Origin: Sabellastarte sp. h YS-2021
Lineage: Eukaryota > Annelida > Polychaeta > Sabellida > Sabellidae
Length of the DNA: 64,000 nt
Direction of reading: 5' to 3'
Assembly: GCA_964017235.1 (NCBI GenBank)
Contig: OZ024935.1
Coordinates: 6,696,001-6,760,000, forward strand
Positions 32,851 through 44,436 of the stretch are shown here, piece by piece. The notes below the pieces were generated by a model. It worked only from the letters and a program-made list of their open reading frames with translations. It was not told where the DNA came from and did not search any database. The position numbers were made by a program, and so were the translations under genes. Within the stretch, counting starts at the first letter, position 1, and the number at the start of each line of letters is the position of its first letter.

Positions 32851-34923
32851 TGGGACTGTTTGAGAAGTGTTGTTGACACTGGGAGTTGTAGAGGGATCTC
32901 TGTTGAGAGCTGCACTAGGTCCCAAAACCAGGGCATACCCGGCCAGCCTAGGGCTATTAGAATGATCAGGCAATGGCATTGCCTGATTTTTTGGATCACC
33001 CTGTGAAGGAGAGCCGTTGGAGGGTAAGCATAGGCTGTGAGGCCCGTCCAGTTTATGTTCAGAGCATCTATGTCCCAGGCCTGGGGGCTGGGATAGGAGA
33101 CACATATAGAGGGAGTTTGTGGTTCAGATGAGTGGCAAACAGGTCTACATGAGGAGTGAACCACATTTGGCAGATTTGCCTGAACACCTGTGGATGTAAG
33201 GACCATTCGGTCGACTGAACTTGGTGGGACCTGGACAGGAGGTCGGCCATCACATTGAGACAGCCTGGAATGTGTCTGGCTTTCAATGTTATGTGGTTGT
33301 GATGGCACCAAGTCATGATTTTCCACAGGAGTGCACACATCTCTGCTGAGTGTGTTCCTCCCTGTTTGTTTATGTAGGCTACTACTGTTGAGTTGTCCGT
33401 GGCAACTAAAACTGTTTGGTTCTGACACTGGTCCTTGAATTGACGACGGGCCAGTGAGACCGCCTTCAATTCTAGAACATTTATGTGTAGCCTTTTTCCT
33501 GTTCTGACCACACACCTTGAGTAGAACTTCGATCTAAGTGAGCACCCCAACCTTCGTTTGAGGCGTCTGTAAAGAGTTGGATACTGTGGTCTTTGGGATG
33601 AAGGTCTGAGCCCTTCATCACATTGACAGGATTTTGCTACCAATCTAGGTGTGCAGAAATCATTTCTGTCCAAGGAAGGAGGCTGTCCAGCGACTGAGGA
33701 AATTTCCAGTGCTTCTTGAGGTGAAACTGAAAGGGCCTCATGTGAAGTCGTCCCTCCGGGACCATCTTCTCCATTGAGGCTAGCAACCCAATTAGCGACA
33801 TCAAACATCTTGCAGTCAAAACATGTTTTGACTTGAGTCATAGGATCAAATCCTGGAGTTTGAGCCATCTCTCTTGAGTGGGTTTTACAAGGGCTACATT
33901 GAGATGGTACTCGTAGCCCACGAACGAAAACACCTGAGTAGGTTTTAGTTCTGACTTTTCCTGATTTATGATCCACCCCAGGGATTGAGTTAGATCTACC
34001 ACTGCCTGAGTGTTCACTAGGGCTCCCTCCTGAGACTGGGATCTGATCAGCCAGTCGTCCAGGTATTGGTGAAGTCTGAGACCTCTGGAGAGGGCCATCA
34101 ACTTCACCTCTTTCACAATCATTGTGAAGACCTGGGGGGCTGTGGCCAGTCCGAAGGGGAGGGATGTGAACTGGAACACCTGTGGCAAAATCTTAGGTAT
34201 TTCCTTGAGAGTGGATGAATGGGGATGTGAAGGTAGGCGTCCGATAGATCTATCGACGATACCCACTCCCCGGGAATCAGGGAGGTCCTGATGGACTCTG
34301 TAGTTTCCATTTTGAACTTTTCTACATGTAGAAAAGTGTTGAGCCTGCTTAGGTCTATAACTGGCCTCCACCGCTGGTACAAGGCTTGGGTACAAGGAAC
34401 AGGCGACTGTAAAACCCGAGAGATTTTACATTTTCCACCCTTTCGATTGCGTTCAATCTGCCAGAGCTTGGTCTTTGGGAAGGGCCTTGTATTCTTATAC
34501 AATCAGAGGAAATCTGACCAAGTTGGGTTTTGAGAGGAATGGCAGAATGTAGCCATTGGTGATAATGTTTAACACGTTTGAGGAACAATTGTTTGTTTGC
34601 CAGTCTCTGCTGAAAGAACGGAGGCGACCTCCTACTGGTAGACTGATTGAGGCTTTGGAGGAGTCATTGGGAGGAGGGGTTTCCACGCCCCCGTCCCCTA
34701 TTGTGGGGTCGAAAACGACCCCTGGAGCCTCTGAAATTTTGTTTTCCTCTGTTAGAGGGAAACGATTGGTTACTGCTTTGGGAGGAATTGCTCCCATAGG
34801 GGTGTTTCCTGTAGGAGCATCTTTTCTTGTTGTGGCGGGAACCATGAAAGGGCTTGTTTTGATAGGGTCCAAAACCCTGAGAGTTTTTACCAGTGCCTTT
34901 TTTAAGGAGGAAATCCTCTCCAT
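32851..34923 (-). pseudogene. DIRS B pol (RT, RNase H, methyltransferase-like)
   Basis: From 34923 the frame overlaps the end of gag, then gives LPVGGRLRSFSRDW. RT is scattered over three frames: VKSLGFYSRLFLVPKP, SIDLSDAYLHIPIHP, FTSLPFGLATAPQVF and YLDDWLIRS. A TGA ends it at 33838 (CGA in A). RT/RNase H connection resumes at MSLIGLLASMEKM and stops at a TAG at 33637 (TGG in A). RNase H core follows (ATDNSTVVAYINKQGG, RHIPGCLNVMADLLSR), with another frameshift at about 33080 before AYAYPPTALL and GWPGMPWFWDL. Confidence 0.82.
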
Positions 34924-36751
34924 CTTTAACCAACTGAGACTTAAAGAGCGGGGAAGGCCAGAATGGCGAGTTCCTCAACTCCTGACGTCTTGATTCCCCC
35001 AAATGAGGATGAAAGAGGGTCATTTCGGCCTCTCTGCGCAGAAGGCCAGAGTTGCCCATGGTGTAGAGTACCCTCTGGAGGATGTGGGATAAGGACTTAC
35101 TGAGGGCTGCTAAGGACCTTTGTTGAATGAGAATTCTTTTCTCCATTATATCAAAGTATTCGCATGCATTTTCATAACCACGTTTGATGAGCTTCCTAGC
35201 GTCGGCTCCATCAAGAATTTGGTTTCTGGTCCTCCTATATGAAGACCTGGCACTGTGAAGGCCCTTTTTCAGAACAGAGTTGCATGCCGAGGAAGTCCTA
35301 TTAAAAGTAGCAATGAAATTGATAGTGGAGAGGTTTTGTCTAGACTGTTGCTCAAGCTCCTTAAGGATATTAAGGGGAACCTTGGCAACAGGAGCACCAG
35401 AGGGTTTGGGCGAAATACAGATTTTGGCAAAATCTGAGTTAAGCTCTTGAAGTTTGTCTTCAAAGCAAAGTTGTCCCACCTTATAGTATTTAGCTGTTGA
35501 AGCTGGAGGTTTGAGGTACTTACCCTCAGGTAATTTAGAGGCCAAGAAATCTTGTTCAAATTTCTCAAAGGCTTCCTTGATAAAAGGACTTAGAGGAAGC
35601 ATGGCAGAAGGGCCTCTAGGCCTTAGTTCTTGTTGGCCCTTCTCATCGTCTAGGCCAAGCACAGAAGTAGAGGACCTAGGCATAGTTTCCCTGGGATCAG
35701 GGAGATCAAGGATTTGCCTGAAGGTTTCAACTTCCTCTGCGTATTGGGAAGGTAGATCATTCATATCTAACTCCCTAACGAAAACTGGGTCTGAGCTGGC
35801 CTGAGGGTGAGGTTCTGGAGGAACCTTTTGCTGAGGTTGAATAGACCCTCAAGAAGGAGCAGAGGACTCATCTTCATCTGCAGACGAACAAGATTTTTTG
35901 TGGATGGGTTTTGACTGGTGTTTCTTCCTGTCAGCATGTTTTTTATGTTTTGGTCTAGCCTGATAATATTCAGAATCGGAAACTTGATCCGAGTGTTCCG
36001 AGTGGCTATCCGAGTGGACACCACACTCGGGTTGAGGCTTTTTTGTAGACCTTGGAGGAAGAGAGGGGCCATAGGGCTCCACATCCATCGGCTGAACTTC
36101 CTATGGATCCGATTGGACAGGTTCAGAGGTCCGAGTGGAAGGACCAGGCAAGCTTTTATTTTGATTAGGGTCGGATGTCTTATCTACATCCGACCTGTTT
36201 TTTAAAGCAAGCATTTCGTCTCTGAGAGACTTCATAGCATCTAACATAGATGCGTGGAATACACCCATCTCTTGCTTTAGTTGGATGTTGAAGGTAGACC
36301 CCAGGGATTTTTGTAAATTAGTTTTAATTTTGTTCTGCAAGGCAGTACCCGGGGTAGGTGGGACAGTTTTAGGGGTTTTATTAGATAAGGGTTCGAACCT
36401 CAAAGGTTGAGGATGTGGAGGAGATGAGAATAAGGTATCCGCAGCGCCCTCCAGATCTGCTTGGGTACCAGAAAAAGAATCTTCATCATCTCCTAAAAGG
36501 TCAAGGTCATCTTTACTAGTGTTTTGATCTGGCTTTACTTTCCGAGTGTACCGTCGTCTATTCTTAATTTTTGCATGCTCTTCAGACGAACGAGCTAGGC
36601 AGATCTGACAAGGGCCCTCATTGGTTACACAGAGGTCATCCCCTTTCCCGGAATCTCTGCAAGTAGGGCAGTAGTTGTGCAGATCAAAAGAGAAACAAAA
36701 ATGTCGGCATTTACACGACCTCGGTTTAGCACTAGTTTGGTGGGAAGACAT
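34664..36751 (-). pseudogene. DIRS B gag (two internal stops)
   Basis: A single frame of 696 codons from MSSHQTSAKPRS at 36751 to the stop at 34664, interrupted by TAG (36103-36101) and TGA (35851-35849). The N-terminal Cys cluster (CRHFCFSFDLHNYCPTC, GKGDDLCV, CQIC) is intact. A Lys/His/Ser-rich charged region, the conserved block PRSSTSVLGLDDEKG, and an RG-rich end (NFRGSRGRFRPHNRGRGRG) follow. Its frame and natural stop NPSSQ define the gag end for this family. Confidence 0.85.
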
Positions 36752-37168
36752 AATTTATGCAATAAAATAGATCCGAGCTCGGAAGCGCGGAATCAACAAA
36801 CACCAAATACGAATTGAAATATTGTGAAAAAACAGTCACAAAGACGTGATATGCAAGTAAAACTTTAAGAAAGTAGAGAAAATAAAATATTAAAGCAATA
36901 TTTTAAGGGAGGAAACGAAATAACCTCCACTGAGTTGGTGAAAGTAAATAGACATGCTTTAATGAGTAATAATCCGAGCGGAAGACGCGGAAAACTCACA
37001 AAGACATTATAAAACAAAAAATACAAAATGGATACTTCCCAAACTTTCGCAGAATGTGCTATATATATTAATAAAAGAAATAATAAAAAATAGACATCCT
37101 ACAATACGTATATGCTGAGAAATCAGTAATTTGTTGAGAGCAACTTCAAAAGACTTTCCAATATGGCG

Positions 37169-37319
37169 ACCAACGAGAGAAGTAGGAAGAACGACCACAA
37201 TGCACTGCTAGGGTACATGCTAGTTCCAGGACTCTGTCAAATTCGGTTATTTTTCTTAATCGTTGGCGAAGAGTCCGAGGCGGCCTCTGATAAAGCATTC
37301 AGTCCCACATGGTAAGCTA
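37169..37319. repeat. DIRS B right inverted terminal repeat
   Basis: ACCAACGAGAGAAGTAGG to AGTCCCACATGGTAAGCT, reverse complement of the left repeat. It lies upstream of gag. Confidence 0.88.
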
Positions 37320-37335
37320 TTGTAGCGCAATAAAA

Positions 37336-38390
37336 AAATATATTATTGTTTTATGAAAATTATAAGTTGTACGGATCACTGAAGATTTATTCTAAAACAG
37401 CTACAAGAAAATTAAGTTTAACTACATGTAAGATGTAAAAGTTAAATCAATTTTTTTTCCCGGGGATAGATTCAAAACAGTTCTCAAAGTCCAAAATGTC
37501 TGTCAACTCTAAGGTTTTTTGGACTTCTTTCAGCTTTCACTGAAGCTCTAAGAATGACTTTCATCATAAAAGTTTGGACTTTAATACAAGACTGCTGGAC
37601 ATATTATTATAAGATTTTTACGGGGGCTATACGAAAAAAAAATGTCGCAAGATATTGATTGACAAGTAAAATTACAGCTGATTTGTTTCAGTCAGATTTA
37701 TTTTTTTTCTTTACTTGATCATAAGTAAAAAAAAATTGCTCAATCGGCTGAGAATTGAAATCTTTGAAGCATCTGTTCCCCAGATGACAGTCTACTAATT
37801 TGTATCCCCATTGCTGCGTTTACAAGCAATACACGAGAAGGTACAACTCCTAGTCTGCAGGTAGTACTCAGGAAATTTATTATCAATCATCAATCCAGAT
37901 CAACATTAAGGAGGGCCAAACCACTGATAGACCCCAACTTTTGTGAAAAATATAACACTGATCAGATGATTTGTTCTCGAGTTATGCCTGTGAATATTGC
38001 AGAGAAATCACAAAAACAAATCTGGATTTATAATGTGGATCTAAGCCACTTGTAGACCTTGTAATGAAAATATGGAAAATATGACCCCCAATCTAATGAA
38101 TATTTTTTACATTACACATGCAGATATTGCCAAAAATCACAAAACAACACGTTTGCGATGTGATCTCTCACTTAAAAGGGAACATAAATAGAAGGAAACT
38201 ACAACAATTTTTTTTTCCTTTTACATTTTCCAAACTAAGCACAACCCATATAGTAAAGCCAAATGAATAATTAGACATTGAAATTATATACATGCATCTT
38301 TATGTTATTGTCTAATTCTCTCATTTCGGCTACAGCAACAAACTCATTCAGTTTTAAACCATTCTGATATTCACGGTTCACAATTCACCT
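37336..38390. other. non-coding stretch
   Basis: No gene seen. A short hairpin GCATCTG-TTCCC-CAGATG at 37769-37786 resembles the one at 62854-62871 and may be the 3' end of a small hairpin-ended element. Confidence 0.4.
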
Positions 38391-38396
38391 TTATTA
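38391..38396 (-). terminator. possible polyadenylation signal of the macrodomain gene
   Basis: On the - strand CTAATAAAGGTGAATTG contains AATAAA, about 1.2 kb downstream of the macrodomain stop codon. Other AATAAA-like hexamers exist in this AT-rich region, so this is only a candidate. Confidence 0.25.
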
Positions 38397-39111
38397 GTTA
38401 CAGAAACATGTATGCTAAATGAAAGTTTATACTTATGGTATTTACATGTACAGCAACATGCTATGTAGTTATTATCCATAATTACTGCACAAACATTTAT
38501 GGCAGTTTATACATATATAACAGGCATCTAAGCCAAAAAGATGAAAACAAAGATACATTACAGTTAAAAATTCAAAATTTCAGTATGTACATAAATGTAA
38601 TAACTTGGTTTGACACAGTATTGCATCCTACCATGAATAAGTTCATGCCTTAAATTGGCATACACAAAGTAAGCAATAATTTCAAACTCTACTATACATC
38701 TACTGGTCATGCAATCAAAGGTTTTGCACCAAATGCTTCTGATGGTAAATCAGCTCATAACTTAACTAGCATGAACACATAGTAAAATGTAAATACAAAC
38801 AGATAATTTCTCAGAGACTTATTTCAGCACACACAAAAGATGCCACATGGCAATGCTGCATTAAAGGAAAATTTTTCACTTCACGACGACAATCTTTCAT
38901 TTCAATGTTATTGCATTTTGAGAAATTTAGGCAGTTAAAAATATACTGAGGCTTGCTGAGGTACAACTTAAAGACTGTAAAATTGTTTCAATTGAAGTTG
39001 TATTGTTTTGTCCTTTTCGCTTTGAAAGTTAGTAAATTTACCTTACATGTTGGTAGTAAACAATCAAAAATGGGCAGCTCCTTGAAGTGATACTGCCCCT
39101 GTTCACCTATC

Positions 39112-39503
39112 TGGGCCCGAATTCACAAAAGAGATCAAGCTCAAGTTGAGCCAAAAATCAGCTAAAATTTACAATTGTTTACACTAAACTGACATACTTG
39201 TAACCACATAAATATACTCCAATGACTACTTTCAGAAGGTATTTTCTATATCATAAGTTTATTTTTTAACTATTTAGGTTTATGAAATGGAGAAAAATTA
39301 ATGTTAGCCACATTTAAGTCAATGTTCACAAAGTTAAGCCCACTCCCAATAGTTAACTTTAAGCCCAAGACGTAGCCAAAGTGTAGACTTATCTGCTTTG
39401 GGAAATCTTCTAAGGTTAATGCAAAGACTTAGCCCTAAGACTTAGACAAAATCTTAATTCTAAAATTTTATCAAGGCTGAAGTCTTTTGTAAAACCGACC
39501 CCA
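39112..39503. mobile_element. MITE-like element in the macrodomain 3' UTR
   Basis: Starts TGGGCCCGAATTCACAAAAGA and ends GTCTTTTGTAAAACCGACCCCA, imperfect inverted repeats of about 20 bp. The interior repeats TTAAGCCC/AGACTTAG-like segments. It lies about 100 bp downstream of the macrodomain stop, so it is probably part of the transcript. Confidence 0.5.
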
Positions 39504-39603
39504 GGACTTGAAGAGGTAAAGTTGGTAGGTTGCTTGCTTCCATCCATCCTCTTAGTTATCTATGCGTTAAAATGTGTTTAAAAGTGTGACACTAAATCCA
39601 TAA

Positions 39604-39779
39604 TCAGTCAATCAAGTCTATCAGTTCACTCAGGTGTAGTCTGCAGAGTGCTAAGACATCATCCCTAATATCCACAAACCGAATATGTTTCAGACAGGTG
39701 TTTGGATTCTGTGTGAGGAAATCGTTAACCATCCTACAGGCTACATCTGCAACATTTTCACCCGGTACCCGGTAGATCC
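39604..39779 (-). CDS. macrodomain protein, terminal exon
   Basis: On the - strand an acceptor (TTTGTACTTGCAG) precedes GGATCTACCGG. With the one base carried from the preceding exon the reading is GIYRVPGENVADVACRMVNDFL and on to a TGA at 39606-39604 after SELIDLID. GIYRVP is the second ADP-ribose phosphate-binding loop of macrodomains (usual form GIYG/GIFG-x-P), followed by the final helix and strand. The domain ends at the protein C-terminus. The exon before it, 53339-53195, joins in phase 1. The function by family is binding or hydrolysis of ADP-ribose conjugates; enzymatic activity cannot be judged without the N-terminal exons. Confidence 0.8.
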
Positions 39780-40088
39780 CTGCAAGTACAAACACAGCCC
39801 ATGGTCAAGACTGACATATTTATTCAATAATTTTTGACATCAAGTGTATATTCATCATTTTAATATACACACTAATAAAGGACTTTTAATACTTTTTTGT
39901 CTTTTAATTTTAGAAATGTTAATAATTTAATTGTTCTTATTTATCCTAAGAAAAACCCAAACTTAAAAGTACCCAAATTATCTGCCTGTATAAAAAAAGC
40001 AGTGGGCTCTCCAAATATTTCATTAAATTTTATAGCATTATAAATAGTGGCCCAGAGTTGCTAGTCACTTTCATTTGCTCTATTTACA

Positions 40089-40232
40089 GGTTCTCTGTGG
40101 CCTACTGGTCAAGAAGTCTGGCATCAAATCACAGGTTGTTACTTCTGTGTGGGTCGGTCTCGTACAGGTCCCAATGTAGAGGCCTGCCCCAGTGTAACCA
40201 TGGCTACTGAATACAACATATAACTTAAACTT
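40089..40232 (+). mobile_element. tRNA-derived SINE
   Basis: CTGTGGCCTACTGGTCAAGAAG (A-box region), CTGTGTGGGTCGGTCTCGTAC (decayed B box) and the family body CCAATGTAGAGGCCTGCCCC. It is a diverged member of the 2806 family. Confidence 0.6.
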
Positions 40233-40569
40233 GCTTTGTTTACTAAAGGCAGTGCATAATCACAGTTATTGTTTAGCCAAGAAACCATTGTATATGTTTG
40301 GTGACTTTCCACAAATGTGTGCAAGACATGTCTAATACAAAGAATAGAATATTTGCAATAAGTGTAGAATACATCATGTAATCCAATCTCCTGCTTTGCT
40401 GGTGCAATATCTTCCCCAGTGTGTTAAAATAACAAAAGCAACTAGAGGATCGCTCGCAGAAAAAAAAGATAATGTTTTTGCATAGCAAAAACAAAGCATC
40501 CCGAAAAGGATATAAAGATGAGTGCTAAAGTATTAAGAAAATGCTTTGTTTCTAGCCTTATACTGTTGT

Positions 40570-40910
40570 GGCAACCAAAGTCAGCGCAGTCTGCTCTATC
40601 TAGCACGGTTTTCAAGATATAAGCATTTTTGTGTTTTGCAAAACAATCGAAAATTCAAATTGTACGCTATATTTGGTGAGACAAAAATATTTTGAAAATT
40701 GGCATGGCTACTCTGCAGAGATACCCAGCAGGTCAAAAATTTTGTTGAGTTCGCTCCATCTAGCACGGTTTTCGAGATATAAGCATTTTTGTGCTTTGCA
40801 AAATCTTTGAAAATTAAAAATGGCCACCATTTTTGGTGAGACAAAAATTTTTGACAACGGGTCTGGAACTTCAGCAAGTGAAAGTTCTCCCAAAAGTAGA
40901 TGAATGAGTT
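40570..40910. repeat. ~161-bp satellite, ACGGTTTTCGAGATATAAGC type
   Basis: Two units with CATCTAGCACGGTTTTCGAG followed by ATATAAGCATTTTTGTG and a segment like AAAATGGCCACCATTTTTGG. Same family as 48285-48880 and 63180-63745. Confidence 0.75.
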
Positions 40911-41029
40911 ATTTCATAAAAATTGGGTATCCGCAATACTTTTAGAGACAAGACCACTGCCACAGTATATATCTCCCGCCGAGTACCGCAGGGGAAGAAA
41001 TACTACATTGAAATTTTTCCCCTTTGCAT

Positions 41030-41690
41030 AGGACACTGTAGTACCATCCTGCGGGTCGAAAATTCGCTTGAAATCGCTCTATCTGTTACGCTTTTCGAGA
41101 TATTGACACTTTTCCATTTTCCGCAAAAATCTAAGATGGCCGCCAAAAGTGGCGAAAATTGAAATTTTCCCCCTTTGCACAGGAGACTCTTGTACCACCC
41201 TGCAGGTCAAAAATTTGCTCGAAATCACTCTATCTCTTACGGTTTTCGAGATATTGACACTTTTCTATTTTCCGCAAAAATCCAAAATGGCCGCCAAAAG
41301 TGGCGAAAATCGATATTTTTCCCCTTCGCACAGGACACTCTTGTTCTACCCTTCTGGTCAAAAATTCGCTTGAAATCGCTCTATCTCTTACGGTTTTAGA
41401 GATATTCACACTTTTCCATTTTCCGCAAAAATCCAAGATGGCTGCCAAAAGTGGTGAAAATTGAAATTTTACCCCTTTGCACAGGACATTCTTGTGCTAC
41501 CTTGCGGGTCAAAAATTCGCTCGAAATCGCTCTATCTCTTATGGTTTTCGAGATATTCACACTTTTTCATTTTTTTCCGCTAAAATCCAAGATGGCCACC
41601 AAAAGTGGCGAAAATTGAAATCTTTCCCCTTTGTATAGGACACTCTTGTACTACCCTGAAGGTCTAAATGCAATAGTTTTCAAGTTACAA
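41030..41690. repeat. ~152-bp satellite array
   Basis: About four units spaced 151-154 bp (anchor AAGATGGCCGCCAAAAGTGG at 41133, 41284, 41435, 41589). Units contain TCTATCTCTTACGGTTTTCG and CCCCTTTGCACAGGACAC. The AATGGCCGCC block links it to the 161/169-bp family. Confidence 0.85.
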
Positions 41691-41829
41691 GTGATTTCAC
41701 TCATGATGGAAGTTAGTGAAAAATCCAAAAGTAGCTATTACTCACTTATCTACTGAGATAGACACCCAAGTTATTCACCATGTTGTTGCTGTGGGAAAAA
41801 GTAGGTGAATAACATATTTTAACAAAATG

Positions 41830-41935
41830 CTCTAAATACAATACTTTTCAAGTTATAATCGATTTAGTACATGATTTCATTAATTTTAATGCATTAAAAA
41901 TTATTTTAATAATTCATAAAAAAACTTTAGCATGT
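41830..41935. repeat. truncated 3'-tail segment of the 154-bp satellite element
   Basis: GATTTAGTACATGATTTCATTAATTTTAATGCATTAAAAATTATT matches the start of the tails at 52320 and 54490. Here it breaks off and joins directly to the 133-bp array. Confidence 0.6.
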
Positions 41936-44436
41936 GAAATATCTCCAAAATGTAGGTGAATGAGTTATTTGAGAAATACTGGCTATCTGCAATACTTTTA
42001 GTGATAATAGGCAATTACTCATTTTGAGTAGGTGAGTAATTAGATATGGATCTGAAAATTCACTAATTGAAAGTTCTCCCAAAATATAGGTGAAGTGAGT
42101 TATTTGAGAAATACTGGCTATCTGCAATGCTTTTAGAGATAATTCGCATTTACTCATTTTGAGTAGGTGAGTAATTACCTACAGGTCTGGAACTTCACCA
42201 TGTGAAAGCTCTTCCAAAAGTAGATGAATGAGTTATTTGATAAAAATTGGGTACCCACAATACTTTTAGAGATAATTAGCATTTACTCATTTTGAGTAGG
42301 TGAGTAATTACCTACGGGTCTGAAATTTCACCATGTGAAAGCTCTTTCAAAAGTAGATGAATGAGTTATTTGAGAAAAATTGGCTATCTGCAATACTTTT
42401 AGAGATAATTCGCATTTACTCATTTTGAGTAGGTGAGTAATTAGCTATGGGTCTGAAACTTCACCATGTGACAGCTCTTCCAAAAGTAGATGAATGAGTT
42501 ATTTGAGAAAAATTGGCTATCTGCAATACTTTTAGAGATAATTAGTATTTACTCATTTTGAGCGGGTGAAAAATTAGCTACAGGTCTGAAACTTCACCAA
42601 GTGAAAGCTCTCCCAAAAGTAGATGAATGAGTTATTTGAGAAAAATTGGCTATCTCCTATACTTTTAGAGATAATTCGCATTTACTCATTTTGAGTAGGT
42701 GAGAAATTAGCTATGGGTCTGAAACTTCACCATGTGAAAGCTCTTCCAAAAGTAGATGAATGAGTTATTTGAGAAAAATTGGCTATTTGCAATACTTTTA
42801 GAGATAATTTGCATTTACTCATTTTGAGTAGGTGAGTAATTAGCTACGGGCGTGAAACTTCACCAAGTGAAAGCTCTCCCAAAAGTAGATGAATGACTTA
42901 TTTGAGAAAAATTGGGTATCTGCAATTCTTTTAGAGATAATTCACATTTACTCATTTTGAGTAGGTGAGTAATTAGCTACGGGTCTGAAACTTCACCAAG
43001 TGAAAGCTCTCCCAAAAGTAGATGAATGAGTTATTTGACAAAAATTGGCTATCTGCAATACTTTTAGAGAGAATTCGCATTTACTCATTTTGAGTAGGTG
43101 AGTAATTAGCTATGGGTCTGAAACTTCACCATGTGAAAGCTCTTCCAAAAGTAAAGGAATGAGTTATTTGAGAAAAATTGGCTATCTGCAATACTTTTAG
43201 AGATATTTAGCATTTACTCATTTTGAGTAGGTGAGAAATTAACTACAGGTCTGACACTTCACCAAGTGAAAGCTCTCCCAAAAGTAGATGAATGTGTTAT
43301 TTGAGAAAAATTGGCTATCTGCAATACTTTTAGAGATAATTAGCATTTACTCATTTTGAGTAGGTGAGTAATTAGCTACGGGTCTGAAACTTCACCAAGT
43401 GAAAGCTCTCCCAAAAGTAGGTGAATGAGTTATTTGAGAAAAATTGGCTATCTGCAATACTTTTAGAGAGAATTCGCATTTACTCATTTTGAGTAGGTGA
43501 GTAATTAGCTATGGGTCTGAAACTTCACCATGTGAAAGCTCTTCCAAAAGTAAAGGAATGAGTTATTTGAGAAAAATTGGCTATCTGCAATACTTTTAGA
43601 GATATTTAGCATTTGCTCATTTTGAGTAGGTGAGAAATTAGCTACAGGTCTGACACTTCACCAAGTGAAAGCTCTCCCAAAAGTAGATGAATGAGTTATT
43701 TGAGAAAAATTGGCTATCTGCAATACTTTTAGAGATAATTAGCATTTACTCATTTTGAGTAGGTGAGTAATTAGCTACGGGTCTGAAACTTCACCAAGTG
43801 AAAGCTCTCCCAAAAGTAGGTGAATGAGTTATTTGAGAAAAATTGGCTATCTGCAATACTTTTAGAGAGAATTCGCATTTACTCATTTTGAGTAGGTGAG
43901 TAATTAGCTATGGGTCTGAAACTTCACCATGTGAAAGCTCTTCCAAAAGTAGATGAATGACTTACTTGAGAAAAATTGGCTATCTGCAATACTTTTAGAG
44001 ATAATTCGCATTTACTCATTTTGAGTAGGCGAGTAATTAGCTATGGGTCTGAAACTTCACCATGTGAAAGCTCTTCCAAAAGTAAATGAATGAGTTATTT
44101 GAGAAAAATTGGCTATCTGCAATACTTTTCGAGATATTTAGCATTTACTCATTTTGAGTAGGTGAGAAATTAGCTACAGGTCTGACACTTCACCAAGTGA
44201 AAGCTCTCCCAAAAGTAGGTGAATGAGTTATTTGAGAAAAATTGGCTATCTGCAATACTTTTAGAGATAATTCGCATTTACTCATTTTGAGTAGGTGAGA
44301 AATTAGCTAGGGGTCTGAAACTTCACCAAGTGAAAGCTCTCCCAAAAGTAGGTGAATGAGTTATTTGAGAAAAATTGGCTACCTGCAATACTTTTAGAGA
44401 TAATTCGCATTTACTCATTTTGAGGAGGTGAGTAAG
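41936..44436. repeat. 133-bp satellite array (about 19 units)
   Basis: Regular 133-bp period, checked on TACTCATTTTGAGTAGG at 42151, 42284, 42417, 42550 and 42683. Units contain GGGTCTGAAACTTCACCA(A/T)GTGAAAGCTC, which holds the inverted pair CTTCAC/GTGAAAG, then GATGAATGAGTTATTTGAG and CTGCAATACTTTTAGAG. Variants alternate (AGGTGAATGAG or AAAGGAATGAG, CTCTCCC or CTCTTCC), suggesting local multi-unit duplication. Confidence 0.93.

Larger units (their letters stand above)
31179..37335 (-). mobile_element. DIRS-type retrotransposon B (decayed, lacks ICR)
   Basis: Same family as A with the same gene order on the - strand. Inverted terminal repeats are at 31221-31368 and 37169-37319. Outer ends are TTGAAAATTTTAATTAC and GCGCAATAAAA. 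Length is 6.16 kb. Terminal repeats share only the outer AGCTTACCATGTGGGACT with A; the inner part is different, so it is a separate subfamily. It carries several in-frame stops in gag, RT and recombinase and lacks the internal complementary region, so it is inactive. Confidence 0.92.
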
